A stretch of 46,203 bases of DNA, from assembly GCA_027028245.1 (NCBI GenBank), contig JALVJO010000109.1, forward strand, positions 1 through 46,203, written 5' to 3'. Each line of letters opens with the position of its first letter. Position 1 is the first letter of the stretch. A program made the translations under genes and the position numbers. The notes beneath the pieces are model-generated. The model ran no database searches, was not told the DNA's origin, and saw nothing but the letters and a program-made list of their open reading frames with translations. Shown in pieces: positions 16,622 through 24,766 of this stretch. This DNA is from Deltaproteobacteria bacterium. Lineage in GTDB: Bacteria > Desulfobacterota > Dissulfuribacteria > Dissulfuribacterales > QOAL01.

Positions 16622-17502
16622 AGGCGCAGAAACCTCCTGAGTGCCACTGCCGTCCCTGCCACGCAGAAAAGGCCACTTGCAAGGACAAACAGCAGGGTAT
16701 AGCCGAATGGAAGAAACTGAAGGCTGAGACTACGCACAAGACCCGTGTAATCCAGCATGCCCAGGATGTAACGATATGCCAGGAAACTCAGAATTATTGC
16801 CGCACTGGAACCTATGGTGCCCTGGAAGAACGCTGCCAGGAGAAAGGGACCCTGGATGAAGCCGCTGGTCCCTCCCACCAGCCTCATGATCTCTATTTCC
16901 TCCTGCCGGGCGTAAACCGTAAGTTTAATGGTATTTGAAACCACAAAAGCCGCTGTAAGGAGAAGTATCACAGCACTTGCCGCCACTGCCCCCCTGACTA
17001 CGCGGGAAAATGCCTCCAGGCGGTCAACCCAGGCCCTTCCGTACTGGACCTTTTCCACCTCCGGCCATTTGGACAGCTGCGAGGCAATGGTCTTTATCCT
17101 GTCAATATGGTAAACGGCCCTGTTTATCTGAATCTCGAAAGAAGGCGGCAGAAACAGGGGGTCGACTCCCTGGAGCACCTCGTCTTCGTCCTTGAAAAAT
17201 TTCTCAAGGCGCTTGAATGCCTCTTCGGATGAGACAAACTTTACGCTTTCTATCCCCTCAAGCCCTGCTATCCTCTGGTACAGGGCAGGTATAGCCTCCT
17301 GGGCCACATCCTTTTTCAGGTAGACGATAACAGCAAGCTGTCTGCCAAAACGTTCCACCACCTGTTGAAGATTAAATGAAAACAGGCTGAAAAACACAAA
17401 AATCAGGCAGGTAAGGCCTACCACAAGGGTTGTCATCATATGGGTAACGAAGTTCTGCCGAAAATCCCTGACAGCCCGCTTGAAAATGATTCCAAATGCC
17501 AT
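16618..17502 (-). CDS. ftsX: Cell division protein FtsX
   Basis: Membrane partner of the FtsE ATPase, 294 aa. The topology is typical: a first helix near 22-44 (MMTTLVVGLTCLIFVFFSLF), a periplasmic loop of about 115 residues that would contact EnvC, then three helices in the second half (about 172-290). The conserved VVSNTIKLTVYARQEEIEIMRLVGGT segment lies before the last helices. It starts 2 bp after the ftsE stop and overlaps envC, in an operon of FtsE, FtsX, EnvC, CtpA and YibQ. Together FtsEX and EnvC are known to switch on peptidoglycan hydrolysis at the septum. Confidence 0.94.
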   Translation of the reverse strand: MAFGIIFKRAVRDFRQNFVTHMMTTLVVGLTCLIFVFFSLFSFNLQQVVERFGRQLAVIVYLKKDVAQEAIPALYQRIAGLEGIESVKFVSSEEAFKRLEKFFKDEDEVLQGVDPLFLPPSFEIQINRAVYHIDRIKTIASQLSKWPEVEKVQYGRAWVDRLEAFSRVVRGAVAASAVILLLTAAFVVSNTIKLTVYARQEEIEIMRLVGGTSGFIQGPFLLAAFFQGTIGSSAAIILSFLAYRYILGMLDYTGLVRSLSLQFLPFGYTLLFVLASGLFCVAGTAVALRRFLRL

Positions 17503-17503
17503 T

Positions 17504-18181
17504 TCAGGCCCCCTTCAGCCTTCCCTTCTCCAGGAGGAGAAGCCGCCTGTGACTGTGTTCAAAAAGGCTGTCGTCATGGGTTGCAAAGATTATGGTGGCC
17601 CCGCGGGCGTTAAGTTCGTTCATCAGGGCCACTACTTCCCTTGTCCTCTTCCTGTCAAGATTCCCTGTGGGCTCATCAGCCAGTATGATGGGAGGCCTGT
17701 TTACTACGGCCCTGGCAATGGCAACCCTTTGCTGCTCTCCTCCCGACAGCTGTACTGCCTTTCTGTGCATCTTGTCTCCAAGCCCCACCCCTTCTATGAC
17801 CTGCCTGACCCTTTTTTCAAGCTGGCTCCTTTTTAGTCCCAGGACCTCCAGTGAAAGGGCCACATTCTCAAAGACTGTCTTGTTGTAGAGGAGCTTGAAA
17901 TCCTGGAATATGACCCCTACCTTTCTCCTGAGCTGAGGAACCTGTGAGATGGAAAGACTCGAAAGGTCCATTCCGTCCACGGTGACAGTCCCGGAGGTGG
18001 GCTCCTCAGCACAATAAAGCATCCTCAAGAGCGTACTCTTTCCCGAGCCGCTCGGCCCTGTCAAAAAAACGAACTCTCCCTTTGATATCTGAAGTTCTAT
18101 GTTTTCAAGGGCCAGGATGTCAGGAAGGTATTTCTTCCCGACTCCCTTGAGCTCGATTATGGGATGATCTACGGAAATCAT
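17504..18181 (-). CDS. ftsE: Cell division ATP-binding protein FtsE
   Basis: ABC ATPase of 225 aa that drives the FtsX membrane protein. Walker A is GPSGSGKST (42-50), the signature is LSGGEQQRVAIARA, Walker B is IILADEPTG and the switch His lies in FATHDD. The FtsE-specific sequence VGVIFQDFKLLYNKTVFENVA is present. It is the first gene of the minus-strand division operon and diverges from pilT; AAGG lies about 9 bases upstream of the ATG. The 160-bp gap to pilT should hold promoters for both directions, but no clean boxes were picked out. Confidence 0.95.
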   Translation of the reverse strand: MISVDHPIIELKGVGKKYLPDILALENIELQISKGEFVFLTGPSGSGKSTLLRMLYCAEEPTSGTVTVDGMDLSSLSISQVPQLRRKVGVIFQDFKLLYNKTVFENVALSLEVLGLKRSQLEKRVRQVIEGVGLGDKMHRKAVQLSGGEQQRVAIARAVVNRPPIILADEPTGNLDRKRTREVVALMNELNARGATIIFATHDDSLFEHSHRRLLLLEKGRLKGA

Positions 18182-18341
18182 GAGTTTCTGCCTTGTTTCA
18201 TTATTCCTTTGAGGTTTGCCGATAAAGAGTAATGATTCAAACGTATATCATTTATCAGGGCTCTTTTTCCAGGGAACCCGTTTTTTCATATCTTTTTTGG
18301 CAAGCAATATGGAAGCCATTTTTAAGGGAGGTCTTTAGCCC

Positions 18342-19427
18342 ATGGCAAAAATCGATGCATTCTTCAAACTGCTCCATGATCAAGGAGGCTCCGACCTTCA
18401 CATGGTGGCAGGCTCTCCGCCAGTCATACGCATCAGGGGAGATATGCAGCGTGTAAAATTCAAAATCCTGGACAATGACGAGCTAAAATCCATGCTCTAC
18501 GAAATTGCCCCTGAAGAAAAAATCAAGAATTTCGAAGAAACAGGGGACGTGGATTTCGGTTACGAAATTCCGGGTCTGGCCAGGTACAGGGCCAATTTTT
18601 TCATGCAGAAAAACGGGGTTGGTGCTGTTTTCAGGGAGATTCCAAGCAAAATCCTTACTGCAGAACAACTCGGCCTCCCGGAGGTTATGACCAAGCTAGC
18701 TATGCTCCCAAGGGGGCTTGTACTGGTAACCGGTCCTACAGGAAGCGGCAAGTCAACCACCCTTGCAGCAATACTTGACCACGCCAACCGCAACAGGAAG
18801 GACCACATCATAACGGTTGAAGACCCCATAGAATTCGTGCACGAGCATCAAGGCTGCCTGGTAAACCACAGGGAGGTGGGAAGTCATACCAAGTCATTCA
18901 GTGCAGCGCTCAGAGGGGCCCTTCGTGAAGATCCGGACATCATCCTGGTAGGTGAAATGAGGGACCTGGAGACCATTGCCCTGGCCATAGAGGCGGCAAT
19001 GACCGGACATCTCGTCATGGGCACTCTCCATACCATAAGCGCTGCCAAAACTGTAGACAGGGTCATCGAGATATTTCCAACACACCAGCAGCCCCAGGTC
19101 AGGGCCACCCTTGCAGATGCGCTCCGGGCAGTTATTTCGCAGACAATGTTCAAAAGAATCGATGTCCCTGGAAGATGCGTTGCATTTGAAATCCTGATTG
19201 CCACCCCTGCAGTCAGAAACCTTATCAGGGAGGGCAAGACCTACCAGATTCCATCTTCCATGCAGACGGGTAAAAAATTCGGCATGCAGACCCTGGACGA
19301 TGCCATTATGGAGCTGCTGCAGAAAGGATGGATTGATCCCGATGAGGCCTATGCCAAGTGCGTTGACAAGGCAAAATTCAAGCCTTATGCCAGGAGTGCT
19401 CCGGCTGATTTCACAGAGGTGGGTTAA
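18342..19427 (+). CDS. pilT: Type IV pilus retraction ATPase PilT
   Basis: Secretion-type hexameric ATPase of 361 aa that retracts type IV pili. Walker A is GPTGSGKS (131-138), the Asp box is in ITVEDPIEFVH, Walker B is in DPDIILVGEMRD, and the His box is HLVMGTLHTISA. The N-terminal SDLHMVAGSPPVIRIRG is typical of PilT. GGGAGGT stands about 10 bases before the ATG. A second PilT/PilU-like gene begins 3 bases after the stop, then a zinc-ribbon protein, so the three form an operon. No pilin or assembly genes are in the window. Confidence 0.93.
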   Translation: MAKIDAFFKLLHDQGGSDLHMVAGSPPVIRIRGDMQRVKFKILDNDELKSMLYEIAPEEKIKNFEETGDVDFGYEIPGLARYRANFFMQKNGVGAVFREIPSKILTAEQLGLPEVMTKLAMLPRGLVLVTGPTGSGKSTTLAAILDHANRNRKDHIITVEDPIEFVHEHQGCLVNHREVGSHTKSFSAALRGALREDPDIILVGEMRDLETIALAIEAAMTGHLVMGTLHTISAAKTVDRVIEIFPTHQQPQVRATLADALRAVISQTMFKRIDVPGRCVAFEILIATPAVRNLIREGKTYQIPSSMQTGKKFGMQTLDDAIMELLQKGWIDPDEAYAKCVDKAKFKPYARSAPADFTEVG

Positions 19428-19429
19428 AG

Positions 19430-20599
19430 ATGAGAAGGGCCGAACTGAACCAGATATTGGAAGAAATGCTCGAATCACATCCCAGGATTTCAGACCTGAA
19501 TTTCACAGTGGGCAGGCCGTGCCAGGTGGCGGCTGACGGAAGACTTCATATCTCGCCACCCGCGCTTGACACCGAACGGCTTGTTCCATACCAGACGGAA
19601 GAACTGGCACTAAGCCTGATTGACTATAACAGGAGACTCCTTGCCGACCTCTTCCTTCACGGTTCCTGCGACTTTTCCTATACATTAGACAACGGGCTGA
19701 GATTCCGTGTAAACGTGTTTTCCCAAAAGGGTACTTACAGCATCGTAATGAGAAAGCTGGAAAGCAAGGTGCCCTCAATCGACGAGCTGGATCTTCCAGA
19801 ATGCTTCAAAAAGATGGCCGGGGAAAAAAACGGCGTGATACTTTTTACCGGTGCCACAGGTACTGGAAAGACCACTTCTCTTGCGGCAATCCTGGATGAA
19901 ATCAACAGAAAAGAGCAGCTTCACGTCATTACCCTGGAGGATCCGGTTGAATACGTCCACACCCCCCAAAAGGCAACCTTCAACCAGCGGGAACTAGGAC
20001 AGGATTTCGACACCTTTGCCAACGGCCTCAGGGCAGCCCTGCGTCAGGCTCCCCACGTGATACTCGTGGGTGAGATCAGAGACAGGGAAACGGTGGAAAT
20101 TGCCCTAAATGCCGCAGAAACCGGCCACCTTGTCTTCAGCACCGTCCACACCGTCAGCGCCGGACACACCATCAACAGGATACTCGGCATGTTTTCCACA
20201 GAGGAAGAACGACAGGTGCGGTTCCGCCTTGCGGATTCACTAAGATGGGTTGTCGGCCAAAGGCTTCTTCCCAAAAAAAAGGGAGGACGCACGGCAGTAT
20301 TCGAAATATTGCAGAATAACGTGAGGGTCAAGGACAGCATCATTAACGGTGAAAGGGAAGGAAAGACCTTCTACGAGATCATAGAAAACGGCCAAGCTTA
20401 TGACATGAAGACCTTTGACCAGCATATTGTCGAAATTTTCGCCCAAGGCCTTATCGACGAAGACACTGCCCTGGCCTACGCCAGCAACAAGGCAAAGCTA
20501 CGTCAAGGAATTGACAGGGTTAAGGCCCGGCGAGGCGAGGCAACCACAGATATCGAAAACCTGGAGATCGAAGAGGAATACTTTGTTCACCAGTACTGA
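19430..20599 (+). CDS. Second PilT/PilU-like pilus ATPase
   Basis: A 389-aa ATPase of the same family as its upstream neighbour. Walker A is GATGTGKTT (from G141), the Asp box is ITLEDPVEYVH, Walker B is HVILVGEIRDRE and the His box is LVFSTVHTVSAGH. It differs from PilT in the N-terminal domain (LNFTVGRPCQVAADGR) and has a longer acidic tail rich in Glu (ENLEIEEEYF). A PilT-PilU pair is common in pilus-bearing bacteria, where PilU assists PilT; here this is inferred from position and sequence. The start ATG lies 3 bp after pilT with GAGGTGG before it, so translation is probably coupled. Confidence 0.88.
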   Translation: MRRAELNQILEEMLESHPRISDLNFTVGRPCQVAADGRLHISPPALDTERLVPYQTEELALSLIDYNRRLLADLFLHGSCDFSYTLDNGLRFRVNVFSQKGTYSIVMRKLESKVPSIDELDLPECFKKMAGEKNGVILFTGATGTGKTTSLAAILDEINRKEQLHVITLEDPVEYVHTPQKATFNQRELGQDFDTFANGLRAALRQAPHVILVGEIRDRETVEIALNAAETGHLVFSTVHTVSAGHTINRILGMFSTEEERQVRFRLADSLRWVVGQRLLPKKKGGRTAVFEILQNNVRVKDSIINGEREGKTFYEIIENGQAYDMKTFDQHIVEIFAQGLIDEDTALAYASNKAKLRQGIDRVKARRGEATTDIENLEIEEEYFVHQY

Positions 20600-20622
20600 T
20601 ACTTTTACTCAGGTAAAAAGAC

Positions 20623-21291
20623 ATGGAAATAGTTTGCAAAAATTGCAGCAAGAGATATCGCATAGATGAATCCAAGCTTCCAGAGAATGAAAAGGTCTAC
20701 ATAAAATGCGCTGGATGCCATCAAAAAATAGAAATAGAGCCTGTTTCAAACAGGGATGATTCCAGCCGTGCTGCTCCAAAACCACCCCCTTCTGAACCCG
20801 CCGGAGCCGCTGAACAGCAAGGATCCCCAAAGACTGCTGAATATTTTGAGCCTGGAACAAAGACTGCACTCATATACTGTGAAGACGTGCAGGCACGCCT
20901 TGAAATGGAAAAAAATATCAGCAACATGGGTTTTGAGGTCAGGACCATAAACAACAGGGAAGATGCACGCCATTATTTTCGGTACAACGTATTCGACGTG
21001 GTACTGATCTATCAAAAAGGCCCTGACCCGGAAAAGCCACTTCTGGAGGTCCTGGACTATTTCAATAATCTCGCCCCTAAGATCAGAAGACAGATTACCA
21101 TCATCTATATCCATCTGGCAGGAAACAGATACGACTTCCTGGAAGCCTTTTCAAAAGGCGTCGACGTTACGCTAAGCCCAATGGATCTGAACAATCTTCA
21201 AAGAATGCTTCCCGAGTTTCTTGCAGAAAAAGAGAATCGTTACAAGATATTCTTTGAATGCCTGAAAAAGGTTGAAGAATCCGTGCTTTAA
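20623..21291 (+). CDS. Zinc-ribbon protein with receiver-like C-terminus
   Basis: The 222-aa product starts with a zinc ribbon of the MJ0042 type: C-x2-C near residues 5-8 (VCKNCSKRYRI) and C-x2-C near 29-32 (IKCAGCHQKIEI). A Pro/Ala-rich linker (about 45-75) leads to a domain of about 130 residues with alternating strands and helices (TALIYCEDVQARLEMEK, FDVVLIYQKGPD, VTLSPMDL). This resembles a receiver domain, but the conserved DD/D/K residues are mostly changed, so phosphorylation is doubtful. It follows the pilU-like gene by 23 bp, suggesting a regulatory or assembly role in pilus retraction. Function not established. Confidence 0.72.
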   Translation: MEIVCKNCSKRYRIDESKLPENEKVYIKCAGCHQKIEIEPVSNRDDSSRAAPKPPPSEPAGAAEQQGSPKTAEYFEPGTKTALIYCEDVQARLEMEKNISNMGFEVRTINNREDARHYFRYNVFDVVLIYQKGPDPEKPLLEVLDYFNNLAPKIRRQITIIYIHLAGNRYDFLEAFSKGVDVTLSPMDLNNLQRMLPEFLAEKENRYKIFFECLKKVEESVL

Positions 21292-21300
21292 AAAAGCAAT

Positions 21301-21526
21301 GGGAGCATTCCCATTTTGTCTCTGTATGAGGAATGGCAAGAATCGGTGCATTTCTTTCAAGGTTCACCAAGCCGCTGTGCAGATTTGAAATTCTTCTCGA
21401 ATACAGACATCGCCAATCTCAGCGGCTTCACTGCGGCTGAAGTTGGCTTCCTTGTGGTGAAACCTTTCAAGAAATACCCCTTCCTTGCCAGTGGCACAAA
21501 TGGTGGGATAAAATGGGAATGCTCGC
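21301..21526 (-). repeat. MITE-like dispersed repeat, copy 3 (inverted)
   Basis: About 226 bp, inverted relative to the copies at 2542 and 11461. The left end GGGAGCATTCCCATTTT and the right end (complement GCGAGCATTCCCATTTT) form a terminal inverted repeat of 17 bp with one mismatch. By eye the core differs from copy 2 at only a handful of positions over about 140 bp. No target duplication was found at its flanks. It sits 9 bp after the zinc-ribbon gene, so it may end that transcript or lie in its 3' untranslated region. Confidence 0.85.
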
Positions 21527-21558
21527 ACTAAAGAAACAGTCCGAGACTAAACAGTACT

Positions 21559-21602
21559 AAAAGCCGGAGTGACAAGAGGGAAAGACCCTCTTGGCGGCTT
21601 TT
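21559..21602. other. Long two-part hairpin between the repeat and trmJ
   Basis: The inner stem pairs CAAGAGGG (21573-21580) with CCCTCTTG (21586-21593) around the loop AAAGA. An outer stem pairs AAAAGCCG (21559-21566) with CGGCTTTT (21595-21602), separated from the inner one by an asymmetric internal loop. Because the outer arm is A-rich on one side and T-rich on the other, it could act as a terminator in either direction (TTTT only, so weak). It might also be part of a small structured RNA. The gap 21527-21729 otherwise shows no gene. Confidence 0.5.
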
Positions 21603-21729
21603 GACTTCAGAAATATTTTATCCGTTTCAGCCGGTTTACCTGCCCCTGCTGTAGTCCATTTATTTATGGTATATTATCAGCCGTGATGCCTATACGAAAA
21701 ATTTCACTGGGATTTCCTGCAATCAGCCC

Positions 21730-22461
21730 ATGAACGAGCCTGATATCACCAACATCACCGTCATTTTGAATAATCCCAGATATCCCGAAAACATCGGTGC
21801 AGCAGCAAGATGCTGTAAAAATATGGGGATAAGTTCACTTCGGCTGGTAAATCCGGAACGTCTCGACATGGGAAAGATCCACAAGATGGCAACTCACGAG
21901 GCCTTGGACATAGTTGAGCAAATGAAGATTTATCAAGAGCTTCCGGAAGCCCTGCAGGATCTTCATTTCATTGCAGGCACTACTGCCAGGACAGGCAGAA
22001 AGAGACGGCCTACGCATTTTCCCGGAGAGATAGCTGCAAAAATCGCATCCTTCAACCCTGAGATTCGAACCGGGCTCCTTTTCGGATCGGAAAAGTGGGG
22101 TCTTAAGAACGAAGAATTAGATCTTTGCAGCAGCGTGGTACTGATTCCCACTAGCAAATTTTCTTCCATAAATCTTGCACAAAGTGTAATGATTTTATGT
22201 TATGAAATCTTCATGGCAAAATCCTCCTGCCAGGTGGTCCCCAGACCGCGTCCTGCAAGTTTCAGGGAAATGGAGGGAATGTATAATCACCTGCACGGGG
22301 TGTTTGAGCAGATAGGGCTCTTCCAAAAACAGACTCCTGCCTACTGGATGCGTAATGCAAGGCGCCTGTTCAATGGAAAGAACATCACGGCCAAAGATGT
22401 AAAGATGGTAAGAGGTTTCTTGAGACAAGTCAGCTGGGCCATAAAAAATGCAGGGAAATAG
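21730..22461 (+). CDS. trmJ: tRNA/rRNA 2'-O-methyltransferase, TrmJ-like SPOUT family
   Basis: SPOUT-class RNA methyltransferase, 243 aa. Family motifs are NNPRYPENIGAAARCCKNMG at the start, GLLFGSEKWGLKNEEL in the middle and IPTSKFSSINLAQSVMILCYE, which form the knotted SAM site. TrmJ makes Nm32 in tRNA; the exact RNA target here is inferred from family. No strong SD is seen before the ATG. The next gene starts 14 bases before this stop, so this gene is the first of a tightly packed run of five that includes a sensor kinase system, an unusual partner for an RNA methylase. Confidence 0.87.
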   Translation: MNEPDITNITVILNNPRYPENIGAAARCCKNMGISSLRLVNPERLDMGKIHKMATHEALDIVEQMKIYQELPEALQDLHFIAGTTARTGRKRRPTHFPGEIAAKIASFNPEIRTGLLFGSEKWGLKNEELDLCSSVVLIPTSKFSSINLAQSVMILCYEIFMAKSSCQVVPRPRPASFREMEGMYNHLHGVFEQIGLFQKQTPAYWMRNARRLFNGKNITAKDVKMVRGFLRQVSWAIKNAGK

Positions 22462-23365
22462 ACCTTCTTTCAAGGTCTTTCTCATACTTTTTTCTGCATT
22501 TATCATCTTTCTGGCCGGGCCTGCCGCTGCAGAAACTGGCCTGACCGGAGTATTCGTCTCTTCAAAAATCCGCCCCTATCTCGAGGCCCTGGAAGGATTT
22601 AAGACTGAAACCAGCAGGGAGCTTCTGGTTATTTATCTGGATGAAAACCGCGAGCTTGCCAGGCACTATCTCAAGACAGGCAGCCTGGATGCAGTTGTTG
22701 CCATAGGCCCTGAGGCAGCAAAACTTATCTATTCGGACCCGGCCAAAATCCCTGTTCGCATGGCAATCATGACCCTGGATATCAAGAAACTCATTCCCCA
22801 GGCAGATCCATGTGGTATAGATCTCAGGGTTCCCGTTTTTTTCCAAATTTCAAAAACAGCAGAGCGCCTCGGCAGGGGAAAGAGCCTGGCTATACTCTAC
22901 AATCCCGTGGAAAACGCGGATGTCATTTCCGAGGCTGAACGAGCATGCAGACAGGCTGGGCTGAGGCTTATCCCCCTTCCTGTATCCGGATCTGATGAGA
23001 TCATGAAAAGGCTGAAACCTGAAATGGATAATATCGATATTCTTCTTTTCATACCGGATTCAACGGTAATTTCAGAAAAGATTGTCACACACCTGACCAA
23101 GCAGGCGCTTTTAAAGGCTGTGGCAGTTATAGGATACAACCATTTCTTCTATGAAACCGGTGCCCTTATTGCGTTTACCATTGATTACCGAATGGTGGGC
23201 ACCAGGGCAGCCCAGCTCCTGGAGGATTTTATTGCAGGAAAGAAATGCAGGCTTCTTCCGCCGCCTGTAAAGATTGAATGGAATGAAAAGGTCTTTGAGC
23301 TTCTAAAGGCCAAAAATCCCGCCAGGTGGTCAAAAAGTCCGGGAGGGCTCATCCATGGCAGCTAG
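22448..23365 (+). CDS. Periplasmic ABC-type substrate-binding protein (ABC_sub_bind family), no permease
   Basis: A 305-aa exported protein. A signal peptide (VFLILFSAFIIFLAGPAAA, cleaved near AET) is followed by two alpha/beta lobes with features such as VVAIGPEAAKLIY, SLAILYNPVENADV, LLFIPDSTVIS and GYNHFFYETGALIAF, the pattern of PF04392 binding proteins. The ligand is unknown; some members bind aromatic amino acids. There is no ABC permease or ATPase nearby. Instead the next genes encode a sensor kinase with a periplasmic domain, an NtrC-type regulator and a TonB receptor. It is therefore likely to act as a ligand-sensing partner. It overlaps trmJ by 14 bp and the kinase by 11 bp. Confidence 0.82.
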   Translation: MQGNRPSFKVFLILFSAFIIFLAGPAAAETGLTGVFVSSKIRPYLEALEGFKTETSRELLVIYLDENRELARHYLKTGSLDAVVAIGPEAAKLIYSDPAKIPVRMAIMTLDIKKLIPQADPCGIDLRVPVFFQISKTAERLGRGKSLAILYNPVENADVISEAERACRQAGLRLIPLPVSGSDEIMKRLKPEMDNIDILLFIPDSTVISEKIVTHLTKQALLKAVAVIGYNHFFYETGALIAFTIDYRMVGTRAAQLLEDFIAGKKCRLLPPPVKIEWNEKVFELLKAKNPARWSKSPGGLIHGS

Positions 23366-24752
23366 GCTTTTTTTCATGAATGATCTCAATTTTCAGCAGA
23401 GGCTGGCCATCGGCATAGTAGTCCTTACAATTCTGACCACCATCACCCTCGGTTTCATGGGGAGCAGACTGTCCGAGGATTTTCTCCTGATCAGGTTCAG
23501 GGACAGGATGGATTTTCTTGCCAAATATCTGGCAGCCAACTGCGAGCTCGGAATACTCCTGGATGACAGGCAGATGCTCCAAAGACTTGCAGCCAACCTC
23601 CTTAAGGAAGAAGACGTGATCAGGGTCATAATAAAATCAAGCAGGGGTGATATACTCGCCAAGGCCCAGGTCTCCGAGAAGCCGGGCCACGGCATGGTTC
23701 AGACCCCTGTGATGCTCACCACCCAGTCTGAAAACCTGGCATTCGGAACTGCCAGTTCAGGGCAGAAGACCCTGGGCACTGTAAGGATATACTATAACAC
23801 CACAGGGATCGAGCAGCTTTCACATGAACTGCACCTGCGCTATGGAGCGGTAACCCTGTTCATCGCAGCAGGCGGCATAATCACCTTTCTCGTATTCAGC
23901 AAATCCCTAACAGCCCCACTGGAACAGCTGATAGAAGCGGCACAGGACGTAGCGCAGGGCAATCTTGAAGTCAGGCTGGCAGAGGGCACCCTGCCTGAGA
24001 CCAGGAAACTGGCCAGGGCCTTCAACACCATGACAGAGGCCCTTAAACAGAGCAGAAAGGACCTTGAACAAACATACCAGCAGCTCATACAGCAGAAAAG
24101 CCTGGCAGAAATCGGACATTTCGCTGTAACAGTTGCCCATGAAGTGAAAAATCCCCTGGGGATCATCAAGGGTGCATTGGATATACTGAAAAAGCCTGAT
24201 ATCGACCCAGAAACCAGGGAAACCATGATCGCCTATGTGGAAGACGAAGTCATGGGCCTCAACAGGCTGATCCAGGAATTCCTTGAATTTTCTAGGCCCA
24301 AGCCCCTTTCCTTCAGCACCGTACACCTTGATGAACTCATCACGGATGTTTCAGAAAGGATGAACCTGGAATGGAAACCAAAGGGTATAAACATAAAGTG
24401 CAGCGTTCTCGGGCAGCCCTCAGAACTCACACTGGAAGCAGACGCTGATCTTTTGTCCAGGGCCATCTCCAACATTATCAAAAATGCCTGCGAGGCGTCA
24501 AAACCCGGGCAGTCTGTAGATATTTCTGTTGCAAGGACCGGAGGCGAAATCTCCATCCGGATCACCGATCAAGGGCCGGGGATAGGCCGGGAAGACCTTG
24601 CAAGGATCTTCGAACCGTTTTTTACCACCAAGGTAAAGGGGACCGGACTGGGGCTGGCCTTTGCCAAGAGGATTTTAGAGGCCCACATGGGTCAGCTTGC
24701 TGTACATGCAAATGAACCACAGGGCACTACTTTTGAAATCATTCTGGGCTGA
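23355..24752 (+). CDS. Membrane sensor histidine kinase
   Basis: A 465-aa kinase. An N-terminal membrane helix (about 19-38) and a second one (about 160-180) bracket a periplasmic domain of about 120 residues with a CHASE8-like look (FLAKYLAANCELGILLDDRQML...VIRVIIKSSRGDILA). HAMP and a coiled coil (about 182-245) lead to the dimerisation helix with the phospho-acceptor H262 in VAHEVKNPLG. The ATPase domain carries NIIKNACEAS, DQGPGIG and GTGLGLAF. GGGAGGG stands 8 bases before the ATG, and the gene overlaps the binding protein by 11 bp. The regulator gene starts 14 bp after it. The periplasmic binding protein is the obvious candidate input. Confidence 0.92.
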   Translation: MAARLFFMNDLNFQQRLAIGIVVLTILTTITLGFMGSRLSEDFLLIRFRDRMDFLAKYLAANCELGILLDDRQMLQRLAANLLKEEDVIRVIIKSSRGDILAKAQVSEKPGHGMVQTPVMLTTQSENLAFGTASSGQKTLGTVRIYYNTTGIEQLSHELHLRYGAVTLFIAAGGIITFLVFSKSLTAPLEQLIEAAQDVAQGNLEVRLAEGTLPETRKLARAFNTMTEALKQSRKDLEQTYQQLIQQKSLAEIGHFAVTVAHEVKNPLGIIKGALDILKKPDIDPETRETMIAYVEDEVMGLNRLIQEFLEFSRPKPLSFSTVHLDELITDVSERMNLEWKPKGINIKCSVLGQPSELTLEADADLLSRAISNIIKNACEASKPGQSVDISVARTGGEISIRITDQGPGIGREDLARIFEPFFTTKVKGTGLGLAFAKRILEAHMGQLAVHANEPQGTTFEIILG

Positions 24753-24766
24753 GAAGATATAAAAAC

